Source: Mannheimia haemolytica
GTDB taxonomy: Bacteria; Pseudomonadota; Gammaproteobacteria; Enterobacterales; Pasteurellaceae
Assembly (NCBI GenBank): GCA_900638155.1
Contig: LR134495.1
Span: forward strand, 2,170,001 to 2,234,000
Length of the DNA: 64,000 bases
Direction of reading: 5' to 3'
The notes under the pieces were generated by a model. That model saw nothing but the letters and a program-made list of their open reading frames with translations, made no database searches and was not told where the DNA came from. The position numbers and the translations under genes are program-made. Positions within the stretch are counted from its first letter, which is position 1; the number at the start of each line of letters is the position of its first letter. This document shows positions 9,517 through 17,802 of the stretch, in pieces.

Positions 9517-9861
9517 TTATACCGCAGCGGTAACTACAATTTCGACTTTCCAATTTGGATTGGCTAATTTAGCCTCCACCGCCGCTCTTGGTGGGGCGTT
9601 ATTTGGGGCAACCCATTCGTCCCACGCACGGTTCATTTCCGCATAATCTGCCATCTCTTTTAAATAAACCGTAGCCATTAGAATTTTACTTTTATCGCTG
9701 TTGGCTTTTGCCAGCCATTTATCAATTTCTGCCAGCACTTGCCGGGTTTGGGTGTAAGCATCGGCGGTGTCATCTAACGGCACTTGCCCTGCCAAGTAAG
9801 CCACACCGTTATGTATTGCCATTTCCGAAAAACGGCTACCAACTTCAAAACGTTGAATCAT
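9517..9861 (-). CDS. Rid-family (YjgF/YER057c/UK114) protein, YoaB-like
   Basis: Rid proteins include deaminases that hydrolyse reactive enamine/imine intermediates. This 114-residue protein has the small trimeric fold pattern, with HNGVAYLAGQVP near the start, the arginine that binds substrate carboxylate in the family (NAPPRAAVEAKL) and a terminal KVEIVVTAAV. It looks closer to E. coli YoaB than to RidA. A frame extension to 9885 overlaps the neighbouring lipoprotein; I prefer the ATG at 9861 (MIQRFEVG), which leaves an 8-nt gap. Probably co-transcribed with the upstream lipoprotein gene. Exact substrate unknown. Confidence 0.82.
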   Translation of the reverse strand: MIQRFEVGSRFSEMAIHNGVAYLAGQVPLDDTADAYTQTRQVLAEIDKWLAKANSDKSKILMATVYLKEMADYAEMNRAWDEWVAPNNAPPRAAVEAKLANPNWKVEIVVTAAV

Positions 9862-9869
9862 TTTTACCT

Positions 9870-10370
9870 CTACTGTTTTATACATTGCCCTTTATAAGCT
9901 TTATGCCCTTTTATTTCTTGCTTGATATCCATTTCTTTTTCATCAAAATCAGTGATGATTAATTCCACCGTTTTATTATTATCACTATCAGAAAGTGAGC
10001 TAAATAAATTCTCTTCAAATTGTTGTAACTCCGAATCACGTTGTAATTCAGACCATATTTGTGAACGATGGCTACGCTGTACAGATTCTGAGACGATACG
10101 ATAAACAATAGCCCCGTTTTTCACACTCCAGCGCCCATTCTGTTGTAATGAATACTCAAAAATCGACTTTTGAATAGGGTAATATATACCACCTTGATTG
10201 GTCATAGTCCCATTTGTGGAAAATCGTAAATTATCCACCGTACGAATATTAAAATCATCGTACTCAATAGTGCATTGCCATTGCCCAATCAGTTGATTAG
10301 GATTAGAAATTGTTGAAGAACAACCAGCTAATGCAAGTGCTGATAAACCTAAAAAAATTAACTTTTTCAT
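9870..10370 (-). CDS. Uncharacterised lipoprotein
   Basis: I do not recognise a family. The 166-residue product starts with a lipoprotein signal, MKKLIFLGLSALALAGCSS, with lipobox LAGC. The mature part has a QLIGQWQCTIEYDD stretch and ends in a charged segment with KGQCIKQ, so there are two further cysteines that may pair. The pattern (short lipid-anchored beta-rich domain starting with L-x-G-x-W) recalls lipocalin-like lipoproteins, but this is only an impression. It lies 8 nt upstream of the Rid gene on the same strand. Confidence 0.75.
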   Translation of the reverse strand: MKKLIFLGLSALALAGCSSTISNPNQLIGQWQCTIEYDDFNIRTVDNLRFSTNGTMTNQGGIYYPIQKSIFEYSLQQNGRWSVKNGAIVYRIVSESVQRSHRSQIWSELQRDSELQQFEENLFSSLSDSDNNKTVELIITDFDEKEMDIKQEIKGHKAYKGQCIKQ

Positions 10371-10383
10371 ATTCTCTAAAAAG

Positions 10384-10410
10384 CTAGAACGGATCTTATA
10401 TCCGTTCTAT
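10384..10410 (-). terminator. Hairpin downstream of ilvE
   Basis: TAGAACGGAT and ATCCGTTCTA form a 10-bp stem. It follows ilvE, past a second palindrome at 10424-10448. One or both probably end the ilvE transcript. Confidence 0.55.
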
Positions 10411-10423
10411 ATATCATAACAAA

Positions 10424-10448
10424 AGGGCGAAAAATTTTTCGCCCCTAC
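10424..10448. repeat. Dispersed palindromic repeat, copy 1 (terminator-like)
   Basis: The core GGGCGAAAAATTTTTCGCCC is a perfect 20-bp palindrome followed by CTAC. The same 25 bases recur exactly at 32051-32075. Both copies sit a few bases downstream of a stop codon (ilvE, pcnB). Confidence 0.75.
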
Positions 10449-10454
10449 CCGGTA

Positions 10455-11492
10455 TTATTCGACTTTTACAATCCAACCTTGCGGTGCTTCAACATCACCA
10501 AATTGAATACCGGTTAATTCCGCATATAAACGGCGGGTAACAGGCCCCACTTCGGTTTCTGAATAGAACACGTGGAATTTATCTTTATGTTGAATCCCGC
10601 CAACAGGTGTAATCACCGCTGCCGTACCACAAGCACCGGCTTCGGCAAATTGGTCTAACTGGTCGATATACACATCGCCCTCAATCGCTTCCATACCTAA
10701 ACGCTCTTGGGCAAGGTATAACAATGAGTATTTGGTAATACTTGGCAAAATCGACTCTGAAATCGGGGTAATAAATTTATTGTCTTTGGTAATGCCAAAG
10801 AAGTTCGCCGCCCCTACTTCTTCAATTTTAGTATGGGTTTTCGGATCTAAATAAATCGCATCGGCAAACTTACGGGTCGCTGAACTTTGCTCAACTGCTA
10901 ATTCGTGCGGTAATAAACTCGCCGCGTAGTTACCACCTACTTTTACCCCACCTGTTCCCATTGGAGCGGCACGGTCATAGTCGGTAGTAATAAAGTTTGA
11001 AGGAGCTAAGCCACCTTTGAAATACGCCCCTACCGGACAGCAGAAGACGGAGAAAATAAATTCAGGTGCAGCTTTCACGCCAATATTTTCACCCACGCCG
11101 ATTAAAAACGGACGTAAATAGAGGGTTGCTCCCGAACCGTAAGGCCCTAACCAATCTTGGTTGGCTTTCACCACTTCTTTACAAGCACGAATAAAGAGCT
11201 CGGTTGGCACACGTGGCATTAATAAACGATCTGCGGTGCGTTGCATACGCTCGGCATTTTGATCCGGGCGGAATAGATTAATTGAGCCATCTTTACAACG
11301 ATAGGCTTTTAACCCCTCAAAACATTGTTGCCCGTAGTGCAAGGCGGTTGAGCCTTCGTGAATATGCAAGGTATTGTCTTGGGTTAATTCGCCGTCGTTC
11401 CATTTGCCATCTTTCCAATGTGCGATGAAACGGTAATCGGTTTTGATATAAGAAAAGCCTAAATTTGCCCAATCTAACTCTTTTAATGCCAT
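10455..11492 (-). CDS. ilvE: Branched-chain amino acid aminotransferase IlvE
   Basis: This PLP enzyme transfers the amino group in the last step of leucine, isoleucine and valine synthesis. The fold-type IV pattern is seen: [13 protein letters not shown] early, the lysine region [15 protein letters not shown], and GAANFFGI and [16 protein letters not shown] late. The size and motifs fit the group of about 340-residue enzymes found in many bacteria, longer than the E. coli IlvE type. A frame extension to 11534 exists, but AAGGACACAAC precedes the ATG at 11492 ([12 protein letters not shown]), so I start there (345 residues). Confidence 0.92.
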   Translation of the reverse strand: MALKELDWANLGFSYIKTDYRFIAHWKDGKWNDGELTQDNTLHIHEGSTALHYGQQCFEGLKAYRCKDGSINLFRPDQNAERMQRTADRLLMPRVPTELFIRACKEVVKANQDWLGPYGSGATLYLRPFLIGVGENIGVKAAPEFIFSVFCCPVGAYFKGGLAPSNFITTDYDRAAPMGTGGVKVGGNYAASLLPHELAVEQSSATRKFADAIYLDPKTHTKIEEVGAANFFGITKDNKFITPISESILPSITKYSLLYLAQERLGMEAIEGDVYIDQLDQFAEAGACGTAAVITPVGGIQHKDKFHVFYSETEVGPVTRRLYAELTGIQFGDVEAPQGWIVKVE

Positions 11493-11590
11493 GTTGTGTC
11501 CTTTTATTTTTATGTTACGAAATAATTTTGACATTCTAAAACAAAATAACTCTTGAGGTAAGAAGTTTAAGCCTAAATCGCAAGAAAAAA

Positions 11591-11618
11591 TTAAGGCTCT
11601 TAACTATAAGAGCCTTAA
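11591..11618. terminator. Terminator after grxD
   Basis: TTAAGGCTCTTA and TAAGAGCCTTAA form a perfect 12-bp stem with a 4-nt loop, just past the grxD stop; the leftward transcript continues into TTTTTTC. Confidence 0.8.
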
Positions 11619-11633
11619 CATACTGGTTTGGAA

Positions 11634-11960
11634 TTATGCTGCGTGTTTTGCCGCAGTTTCTTTTAATAAGGTTTGAAGTTCACCTTTTTGGAACATTTCT
11701 AACACGATGTCGCAACCGCCAACCAATTCACCTTCTACCCATAATTGTGGGAAAGTCGGCCAGTTTGCAAATTTTGGCAATTCCGCACGAATATCCGGAT
11801 TGGTTAAAATATCCACATAACCGAAAGGCACTTGGCAGTTAATTACCGCTTCCACCGCACGAGCGGAGAAACCGCAAGATGGGAATTTTGGTGAACCTTT
11901 CATATAAAGTAGAATCGGATTTTCGCTGATTTGTTGTTTGATTTTGTCAATAGTTTCCAT
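11634..11960 (-). CDS. grxD: Monothiol glutaredoxin GrxD (Grx4)
   Basis: Grx4 binds and transfers [2Fe-2S] clusters with glutathione. The hallmark CGFS active site is in KFPSCGFSARAVEAV near residue 30, and the glutathione-binding NWPTFPQLWVEGELVGGCDI follows. A start four codons upstream is open, but GAGG lies 6 nt before the ATG at 11960 (METIDKIKQQI), giving 108 residues. The gene follows recR at about 70 nt and has its own terminator. Confidence 0.93.
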   Translation of the reverse strand: METIDKIKQQISENPILLYMKGSPKFPSCGFSARAVEAVINCQVPFGYVDILTNPDIRAELPKFANWPTFPQLWVEGELVGGCDIVLEMFQKGELQTLLKETAAKHAA

Positions 11961-12031
11961 TTTTAGCCTCAAAATAATAATTTAAAATAGTTGAGTAATT
12001 ATATCAGAATTAAGTTAGCACAGAAATAGCT

Positions 12032-12637
12032 TTAAATATCAATATCACGCCGTCCAGCAAAAGAGTGAGAAAGCGTTGTACCATCAACCATTTCTAATGA
12101 ACCACCGACCGGCACACCGTGAGCAATACGAGTAGCTTTCACGTTATACATTCTGCACATTTCAGCAATGTAGTTTGCGGTAGCATCACCTTCAATGGTC
12201 GGATTAGTCGCCAAAATCACTTCGTGGAAAGATTCCTGTTCCAAGCGTTGTTGCAATAAATCTAAGCCGATTTCACGAGGGCCTATACCATCAATCGGCG
12301 ACAAATGCCCCATCAGCACAAAATAACGCCCTGAAAATTGCCCGGTTTGCTCAATCGCTTGAATATCTTCCGGCATCTCTACCACGCAAAGTTGTCCGCT
12401 CATCTGACGGCGAGGATTTTTACAAATCGAACACTCTTCCTCTTCGGTAAAAGTACGGCACGATTTGCAATGTCCGATATGGCTCATTGCCTCATTTAAG
12501 GCTTTTGACAACGCCACACCGCCGGAACGATTACGTTGCAACAGATGGTAAGCCATTCGCTGTGCCGATTTCGGTCCGACACCGGGCAATGCACGCAAGG
12601 CTTCCATCAAATTTTCAAGTAAAGGACTGGTTTGCAT
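12032..12637 (-). CDS. recR: Recombination mediator RecR
   Basis: RecR works with RecO and RecF to load RecA on gapped DNA. The helix-hairpin-helix [17 protein letters not shown], the four-cysteine zinc finger (CKSC and CSIC, about residues 57-72) and the Toprim domain with [13 protein letters not shown] are present. Length 201 is normal. It lies 7 nt downstream of ybaB on the same strand, the same order as in E. coli. recF is the next gene on the other side. Confidence 0.97.
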   Translation of the reverse strand: MQTSPLLENLMEALRALPGVGPKSAQRMAYHLLQRNRSGGVALSKALNEAMSHIGHCKSCRTFTEEEECSICKNPRRQMSGQLCVVEMPEDIQAIEQTGQFSGRYFVLMGHLSPIDGIGPREIGLDLLQQRLEQESFHEVILATNPTIEGDATANYIAEMCRMYNVKATRIAHGVPVGGSLEMVDGTTLSHSFAGRRDIDI

Positions 12638-12644
12638 ACTTAAA

Positions 12645-12974
12645 TTAGAATGGGAATTTCATACCCGGCGGCAGTTGCATACCGGCAGTCACACTTGCCA
12701 TTTTCTCTTTTTGCATTTCTTCTGCACGGCGAACCGCATCGTTAAAGGCAGCGGCAACTAAATCTTCCACCATCTCTTTATCATCTTCCATTAATGATGG
12801 GTCGATTTCAATTCGGCGGCAGTTGTGAGCCCCGTTAATAGTGACTTTTACCAACCCTGCACCAGACTCGCCTGTTACTTCTAATTGGGCGATCTCTTCT
12901 TGCATTTTTTGCATACGCTCTTGCATTTGCTGAGCCTGTTTCATTAAGCCGCCTAAGCCACCTTTTCCAAACAT
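12645..12974 (-). CDS. ybaB: Nucleoid-associated protein YbaB/EbfC
   Basis: This small DNA-binding protein (109 residues) forms dimers that bind and organise DNA. It starts [27 protein letters not shown], a methionine/glutamine-rich helix typical of the family, followed by the central sheet [20 protein letters not shown] and the ending [11 protein letters not shown]. It is the first gene of ybaB-recR. No tau/gamma (dnaX) gene lies upstream, unlike E. coli. Confidence 0.95.
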
Positions 12975-13114
12975 AATTTTTCCTCTTAATTTTCAATAAA
13001 AAATAAACGGCTTATTCTACTGAACCACTTTCTAATCCGCAAGCGGTTAATTTTTCCCAAAAATTTGCAAATTTGCTAAAATAGCCCGTTCTTTTTATTC
13101 CTCGCACTTTAACT

Positions 13115-14200
13115 ATGGCTTTAACCCGTTTATTAATCAACCATTTTAGAAATATCCAACATACTGATTTGGCATTTAGCCCGCATTTTAATTTTTTAGT
13201 CGGAGCAAACGGCAGTGGCAAAACCAGTTTGCTGGAAGCGATTTTCTATCTTGGACACGGGCGTTCGTTCAAAAGCCATATCAGCAACCGTATTATCCAT
13301 TACGACAAAGACGATTTTGTGCTACACGGTAAAATTGACGAGGCAAAGCACAGTTGGTCGGTCGGCATTCAAAAATTCCGCAGTGGCGAGACGACACTCA
13401 AAATCAACGGTGAAGACGGCAATAAAATTGCCGATTTAGCCCATTTATTGCCGATGCAAGTTATCACTCCCGAAGGCTTAACCTTGCTTAACGGCGGCCC
13501 GAGTTTTCGCCGTGCTTTTTTGGATTGGGGCTTATTTCACCAACACCCCGATTTCTACGCTCATTGGAACAATCTTCGCCGTTTATTAAAGCAACGCAAT
13601 TCAGCGTTACAACAAGTTCGCTCTTATCTGGAACTCAAAGCGTGGGATATCGAATTGGTGAAAACCACTTATGCCGTGAGCGAAATGCGAGCCGAATACG
13701 CCGAGGCCTTACGCCCCGAAATTGAGAAAACCTGCCAATTTTTCCTGCCGGAAATCGAAATCGGCTTGAGCTTTCATCAAGGCTGGGAAAAAGGGGCGGA
13801 TTATGCTGAAATTCTGGCACAAGGTTTTGAACGGGATAAAGCACTTGGCTATACGATGATTGGGGCTCAAAAAGCGGATTTCCGGTTTAAAGCAAACGGC
13901 TTGCCGGTGGAAGATGTGCTTTCCCGCGGGCAATTAAAGCTCTTGATGTGTGCCTTAAGACTGGCTCAAGGCGAACATTTGGTTGCTCAAAAACAACGCC
14001 AATGCCTGTTTTTAATTGACGATTTCGCCTCCGAACTCGACCCAACCAAACGTGAGCTTTTAGCACATCGTTTAAGAGAAAGTGGCTCACAAGTATTCGT
14101 TACCGCCATTACTCAAGATCAGCTCAATCAAATGCAATGGCAAGACAGAAGCGATGATTGTTTGTTTACGGTAAAAAATGGCGAAATTCAGCCACAGTAA
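13115..14200 (+). CDS. recF: DNA replication and repair protein RecF
   Basis: RecF is an SMC-like ATPase that recognises gaps at stalled forks and cooperates with RecOR. Walker A GANGSGKTSLLEAIFYLGHGRSF is near residue 31, the signature region is LSRGQLKLLMCALRLA, and Walker B is LFLIDDFASELD. Length 361 is normal. It is not beside dnaA-dnaN here but diverges from ybaB-recR. A uptake signal precedes it (about 13039). Confidence 0.97.
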   Translation: MALTRLLINHFRNIQHTDLAFSPHFNFLVGANGSGKTSLLEAIFYLGHGRSFKSHISNRIIHYDKDDFVLHGKIDEAKHSWSVGIQKFRSGETTLKINGEDGNKIADLAHLLPMQVITPEGLTLLNGGPSFRRAFLDWGLFHQHPDFYAHWNNLRRLLKQRNSALQQVRSYLELKAWDIELVKTTYAVSEMRAEYAEALRPEIEKTCQFFLPEIEIGLSFHQGWEKGADYAEILAQGFERDKALGYTMIGAQKADFRFKANGLPVEDVLSRGQLKLLMCALRLAQGEHLVAQKQRQCLFLIDDFASELDPTKRELLAHRLRESGSQVFVTAITQDQLNQMQWQDRSDDCLFTVKNGEIQPQ

Positions 14201-14243
14201 GCGGTCAGATTTGGGGGCAATTTTACAAAAATGTTTCTTCCGA

Positions 14244-14269
14244 TGGCGCGAGCGTCCACGCTCGTGCCA
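14244..14269. repeat. REP-like hairpin, left copy
   Basis: A 26-nt near-perfect palindrome centred on GAGCGTCCACGCTC. It is homologous, in opposite orientation, to 14341-14366. The two copies differ at four positions that form two compensatory base pairs. A uptake signal lies directly beside it (14271). Confidence 0.7.
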
Positions 14270-14340
14270 AAACAAGCGGCTAATTCTGCATAAAAATTTG
14301 CAAAAAATAGATCATTATTAACCGCTTGTAGAATACGAAA

Positions 14341-14366
14341 TAGCACTAGCGTGGACGCTAGCGCTA
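14341..14366. repeat. REP-like hairpin, right copy
   Basis: A 26-nt palindrome centred on TAGCGTGGACGCTA, the inverted partner of 14244-14269. Together with two uptake signals the pair fills the space between the convergent ends of recF and tyrA, where it may also end transcription. Confidence 0.7.
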
Positions 14367-14389
14367 TCAGAACAAAAACCAACCTACCT

Positions 14390-15511
14390 TTACTTTCTTG
14401 AATCGTTAGCCTGTTGGAGCAATACTCTACTCTCTTTTAAGAACTGCTCCGAATAATCGCCAAACCAGTGATGCACTTCCTCAAAAGCCTTGATAAAACC
14501 GGCTTTGTCGTTGCGTTTAAAGAAATCCAGCCCTTGTTCAAAGCTCTCTTTTAAGGTTTCAATGGTGGCTAAATTTTCCGGTTTATCGGCAATAATATCG
14601 GCATATAAGCTGCCGTCTTGGGCAAATAAACGCCCAATCATTGCCAACTCTAAGCGGTAAATTGGTGAAGATAATGCCAATAGTTGAGAGAGTTGCACCG
14701 GCTGGCGAGAAAGATGTAGCCCGAATGCAAAGGTGGAAAAGTGGCGTAAGGCTTGAATGTAGGTCATGGCATTATCGTGTGCTGCTGCCTCAATCTCTTC
14801 AATTTTAGCCCCCCAAATTTTGATTTGCTCAAGTAGCCATTGGTAGCGTTCGGGGAAACGTCCGTGACAGCAAGCCACCACTTGCTTTGCTTGACTGGCA
14901 ATATCCGGCCCGAACATTGGGTGCAAACCGACCACGGCTCCACGATGCACTTCCAGCATTTTTTGCAACGGCTGAGCTTTTACTGAGGTTAAATCCGCCA
15001 AAGTCATTTTTTCGGTTAAATAAGGCTGTAAACGTGCGATTGTCTCAAGCGTGTTGGCAATCGGTACACACACAATCACCAAGTCGGCATCGGCTAAAAT
15101 CGCTTTCGCATTGCCCCAATCATCACGCCCAAGAGCCTCAACATCGTAGCCGGATGAGGTTAAATATTGCCCGAACAATCCGCCCAATTTCCCTTTACCG
15201 CCGACAATCACGATTTTGTTAATCTCTGGGTTTACGCATTTAAAGCCGTGTTTGTTTTCATTAGCGTAAGATTCCCGCATCACACGGCGTAGTACATCTT
15301 CAATTAAATCTGCCGGAATGCCTTGTTTTTCCGCCTCAGCACGGCGTGCGGCAATCATTGCAGTTTCTCGCTCGGGGGCATAAACCGGTATGCCGTGTGC
15401 CGATTTTACTTTTCCGACTTCCGCCACCAAGGCTAAACGCTGGGAAAGTAGTAGGATAAGTTGTTGATCAACTTGGTCAATTTGTTCTCGTAAAGGGGAT
15501 AATGGGTTCAT
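14390..15511 (-). CDS. tyrA: Chorismate mutase / prephenate dehydrogenase (T-protein) TyrA
   Basis: This bifunctional enzyme converts chorismate to prephenate and then to 4-hydroxyphenylpyruvate on the way to tyrosine. The chorismate mutase domain (about 1-90) begins LREQIDQVDQQLILLLSQRLALV. The NAD-binding dehydrogenase domain starts at IVIVGGKGKLGGLFGQYL and contains LHPMFGPD. Length 373 equals E. coli TyrA. It lies 56 nt downstream of aroF, as in the E. coli tyrosine operon, with a small hairpin between them (15531-15551). Confidence 0.97.
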   Translation of the reverse strand: MNPLSPLREQIDQVDQQLILLLSQRLALVAEVGKVKSAHGIPVYAPERETAMIAARRAEAEKQGIPADLIEDVLRRVMRESYANENKHGFKCVNPEINKIVIVGGKGKLGGLFGQYLTSSGYDVEALGRDDWGNAKAILADADLVIVCVPIANTLETIARLQPYLTEKMTLADLTSVKAQPLQKMLEVHRGAVVGLHPMFGPDIASQAKQVVACCHGRFPERYQWLLEQIKIWGAKIEEIEAAAHDNAMTYIQALRHFSTFAFGLHLSRQPVQLSQLLALSSPIYRLELAMIGRLFAQDGSLYADIIADKPENLATIETLKESFEQGLDFFKRNDKAGFIKAFEEVHHWFGDYSEQFLKESRVLLQQANDSRK

Positions 15512-15530
15512 ATATTCACCAATAAAGTTC

Positions 15531-15551
15531 CCCTCTTTAGCAAAGAGAGGG
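15531..15551 (-). terminator. Intercistronic hairpin between aroF and tyrA
   Basis: CCCTCTTT and AAAGAGAGGG pair, with one bulge, across AGC. It lies between co-directional genes, so it may lower tyrA expression or protect aroF mRNA rather than stop transcription fully. Confidence 0.4.
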
Positions 15552-15567
15552 AGAAGATTGTTACAAA

Positions 15568-16632
15568 TTATTTATTACGCAATTTTTCAGCAAAATTCGT
15601 CAATAAACTCTCGGTGGTTTGCCAATCAATGCAAGCATCGGTAATCGACACTCCATATTGCATCTGCTCAAACCGCTGTTCTGAAGATTGATTGCCTGCG
15701 TGTAAATTACTTTCAATCATTAAACCGATAATCGAGGTGTTACCTGCCAATAATTGTTCCAACACATTTTCTGCCACAAGTGGCTGACGGCGATAATCTT
15801 TATTGGAATTGCCGTGGCTGCAATCAATCATAATCGCTGTAGGTAAGTTTGCTTGTTTTAGCACCCATTCACAATCATCAACATATTGCTTTTCATAATT
15901 TGGGGTTTTACCGCCACGTAAAATAATATGTCCGTCTGCATTACCTTTCGTTTTGAGTAAAGTAACTTGCCCCTGTTGGTTAATGCCGATAAAACGGTGG
16001 CTTTGTGCCGATGATTGCATTGCATTTAGGGCAACCGCTAAACCGCCGTCCGTCCCGTTTTTAAAACCTACCGCCATTGACAAGCCGGAGGCTAATTCAC
16101 GGTGAGTTTGGGATTCAGTGGTTCTTGCCCCAATTGCCGACCAGCTGAACAAATCCGCTAAATATTGTGGTGTCATCGGATCTAAGGCTTCGGTCGCTAA
16201 CGGCAAGCCAAGTTCGGCTAAATCCAAACAGAGTTTTCGTGCGATACGTAAGCCGGTTTCGACATCAAAAGAGCTGTCCATTTTCGGATCGTTAATCAGC
16301 CCTTTCCAACCTACAGTAGTGCGGGGCTTTTCAAAATAAACCCGCATCACAATATACAACTTATCACTCACTTGCTCCGAAAGAGCTTTTAATTTTTTAC
16401 CATATTCAAGGGCAGCAACTGGGTCGTGAATCGAACAAGGTCCAATCACAATCAGTTGGCGTTTATCTCGTCTGTGAATAATATCGGAAATCGTTTTGCG
16501 TGAACGTTCAATTTGATTGCGTAAATGTTCCGGCAACGGAAATTCTTGTTTTAACTCTTGTGGGGTCAGTAATACCTTTTCATCTTGGATATTTACGTTA
16601 TGCACGCTATCTTGATTAAACACAGTGTTCAT
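15568..16632 (-). CDS. aroF: DAHP synthase, tyrosine-type (AroF)
   Basis: This enzyme condenses phosphoenolpyruvate and erythrose-4-phosphate, the first step of aromatic amino-acid synthesis. The type-I family motifs are clear: GPCSIHDP, RVYFEKPRTTVGWKGL, GARTTESQ and DCSHGNSNKDYRRQP. Several segments (VHNVNIQDEKVLLTPQEL, LATEALDP, MIESN) match E. coli AroF better than AroG. Linkage to tyrA and a TyrR box supports the tyrosine-regulated isozyme. Feedback specificity itself is inferred. Confidence 0.88.
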   Translation of the reverse strand: MNTVFNQDSVHNVNIQDEKVLLTPQELKQEFPLPEHLRNQIERSRKTISDIIHRRDKRQLIVIGPCSIHDPVAALEYGKKLKALSEQVSDKLYIVMRVYFEKPRTTVGWKGLINDPKMDSSFDVETGLRIARKLCLDLAELGLPLATEALDPMTPQYLADLFSWSAIGARTTESQTHRELASGLSMAVGFKNGTDGGLAVALNAMQSSAQSHRFIGINQQGQVTLLKTKGNADGHIILRGGKTPNYEKQYVDDCEWVLKQANLPTAIMIDCSHGNSNKDYRRQPLVAENVLEQLLAGNTSIIGLMIESNLHAGNQSSEQRFEQMQYGVSITDACIDWQTTESLLTNFAEKLRNK

Positions 16633-16645
16633 TTTTATTTCCTTG

Positions 16646-16663
16646 TGTAAATTTTAAATTACA
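16646..16663. promoter_or_regulatory. TyrR box upstream of aroF-tyrA
   Basis: TGTAAATTTTAAATTACA matches the TyrR consensus TGTAAA-N6-TTTACA with one mismatch and keeps the invariant G and C. It lies 14 nt before the aroF start, between the opsX stop and the AAGGA ribosome site. Confidence 0.65.
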
Positions 16664-16669
16664 CTCACT

Positions 16670-17707
16670 TTACAATGTAATTTTTAAAGTTTCAACTATT
16701 TTTTGTTTCACACTATCAACCGTAATTTTTTCCATCCAATTTTTGCCTTTGGCTTTTGTTGCCCAAGCTAATTGCTGCCAAGGTTTACCATAAGATTGCA
16801 AAATCGCTTCATCATATACCGAAACCACTTTGTCTAAGTCATTGTAAGGGCCTGTCCGTCTTGGATTATGAATCGCATACAACCCAATCACCGGCGTATT
16901 TTGCGTAGTGGCGATATGGGCAGGACCTGAATCTGAAGAGATCACCAAATCAACCTGACGAATAACACCTGCAAGCTGTTTTAGCGTGGTTTTACCGGCA
17001 ATACTCGTACAATTCGGGGCAAGTTGTTGAATTTTGGCTGCGGTTTCCATTTCATATTGCGATGGAGAACCTGCAATTAATACATTGATATTTTGCTTAC
17101 TTAGCCAGTTAGCAATTTCTGCATAGCGTTCCGGCAACCAATCTTTCTCTTTCTTGCTTGAACAAGGAGCAATGAGTATATTTTTCCTTGTAAAATCAAT
17201 AAATTGTTTGCCATAAGCTAAATCTTGATCATTCACAGGCAAATTCCATTGTGCCGATAAATCCATTACTCCAATGGCTTTGGCAAACATCATTTGCCCG
17301 TCAAGCACGTGAGGAGAGTCCGTCATTTCTACTTTCCGGTTGGTAAACAACCATTGCATTTCCCTTGCTCTGTCTTGATTAAAGCCGATTTTTTTCTTCG
17401 CTTTAATCCCAAGAGAGAGAATTGAAGCTCGGAATGCCGTTTGCAAATTTAACAAAAAATCAAACCGCTTGTGAGAAAGCTCTCGCCAAAGTGTAAAGAT
17501 ACCTTTCCACCCTGTTTTTTTGTCATAAGGAATTAAGTGAACATTCGGAATATCTTTCATTAAAGCAGCTTCGGTTTTACCGATAATCCAAGTAATTTCA
17601 GCGCTAGGATATTGTCGTTGAATAGCTTGAATAACCGCTAAGGTATGACAAACGTCGCCAATGGCAGAAAGGCGGAGAATACAGATAGAAAGAAGTTTAT
17701 TGTGCAT
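16670..17707 (-). CDS. opsX: LPS heptosyltransferase, OpsX type (glycosyltransferase family 9)
   Basis: It is predicted to add the first heptose to Kdo of the lipooligosaccharide core, using ADP-heptose at the inner membrane. The GT9 pattern is seen: ICILRLSAIGDVCHTLAV at the N-terminus, ITWIIGKTEAAL, and the nucleotide-sugar site SSDSGPAHIA late in the protein. It is very similar, from memory, to H. influenzae OpsX, including DKKTGWKG and NLQTAFRASILSLGIKAK. It ends 37 nt before aroF on the same strand, but the TyrR box suggests aroF has its own promoter. kdsB, needed for Kdo, is also in the window. Confidence 0.86.
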   Translation of the reverse strand: MHNKLLSICILRLSAIGDVCHTLAVIQAIQRQYPSAEITWIIGKTEAALMKDIPNVHLIPYDKKTGWKGIFTLWRELSHKRFDFLLNLQTAFRASILSLGIKAKKKIGFNQDRAREMQWLFTNRKVEMTDSPHVLDGQMMFAKAIGVMDLSAQWNLPVNDQDLAYGKQFIDFTRKNILIAPCSSKKEKDWLPERYAEIANWLSKQNINVLIAGSPSQYEMETAAKIQQLAPNCTSIAGKTTLKQLAGVIRQVDLVISSDSGPAHIATTQNTPVIGLYAIHNPRRTGPYNDLDKVVSVYDEAILQSYGKPWQQLAWATKAKGKNWMEKITVDSVKQKIVETLKITL

Positions 17708-17754
17708 AATAATATCAATAGTTCAGATTACATAAAGCTATATTAAGACAGAAA

Positions 17755-17786
17755 AAAAGCCACATAAAGTGTTTTATGTGGCTTTT
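17755..17786. terminator. Terminator after pykA
   Basis: AAAAGCCACATAAA and TTTATGTGGCTTTT form a 14-bp stem with a 4-nt loop, followed by a U-rich stretch in the leftward direction. Confidence 0.85.
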
Positions 17787-17802
17787 GCGTTAATCGTTTA
17801 GA

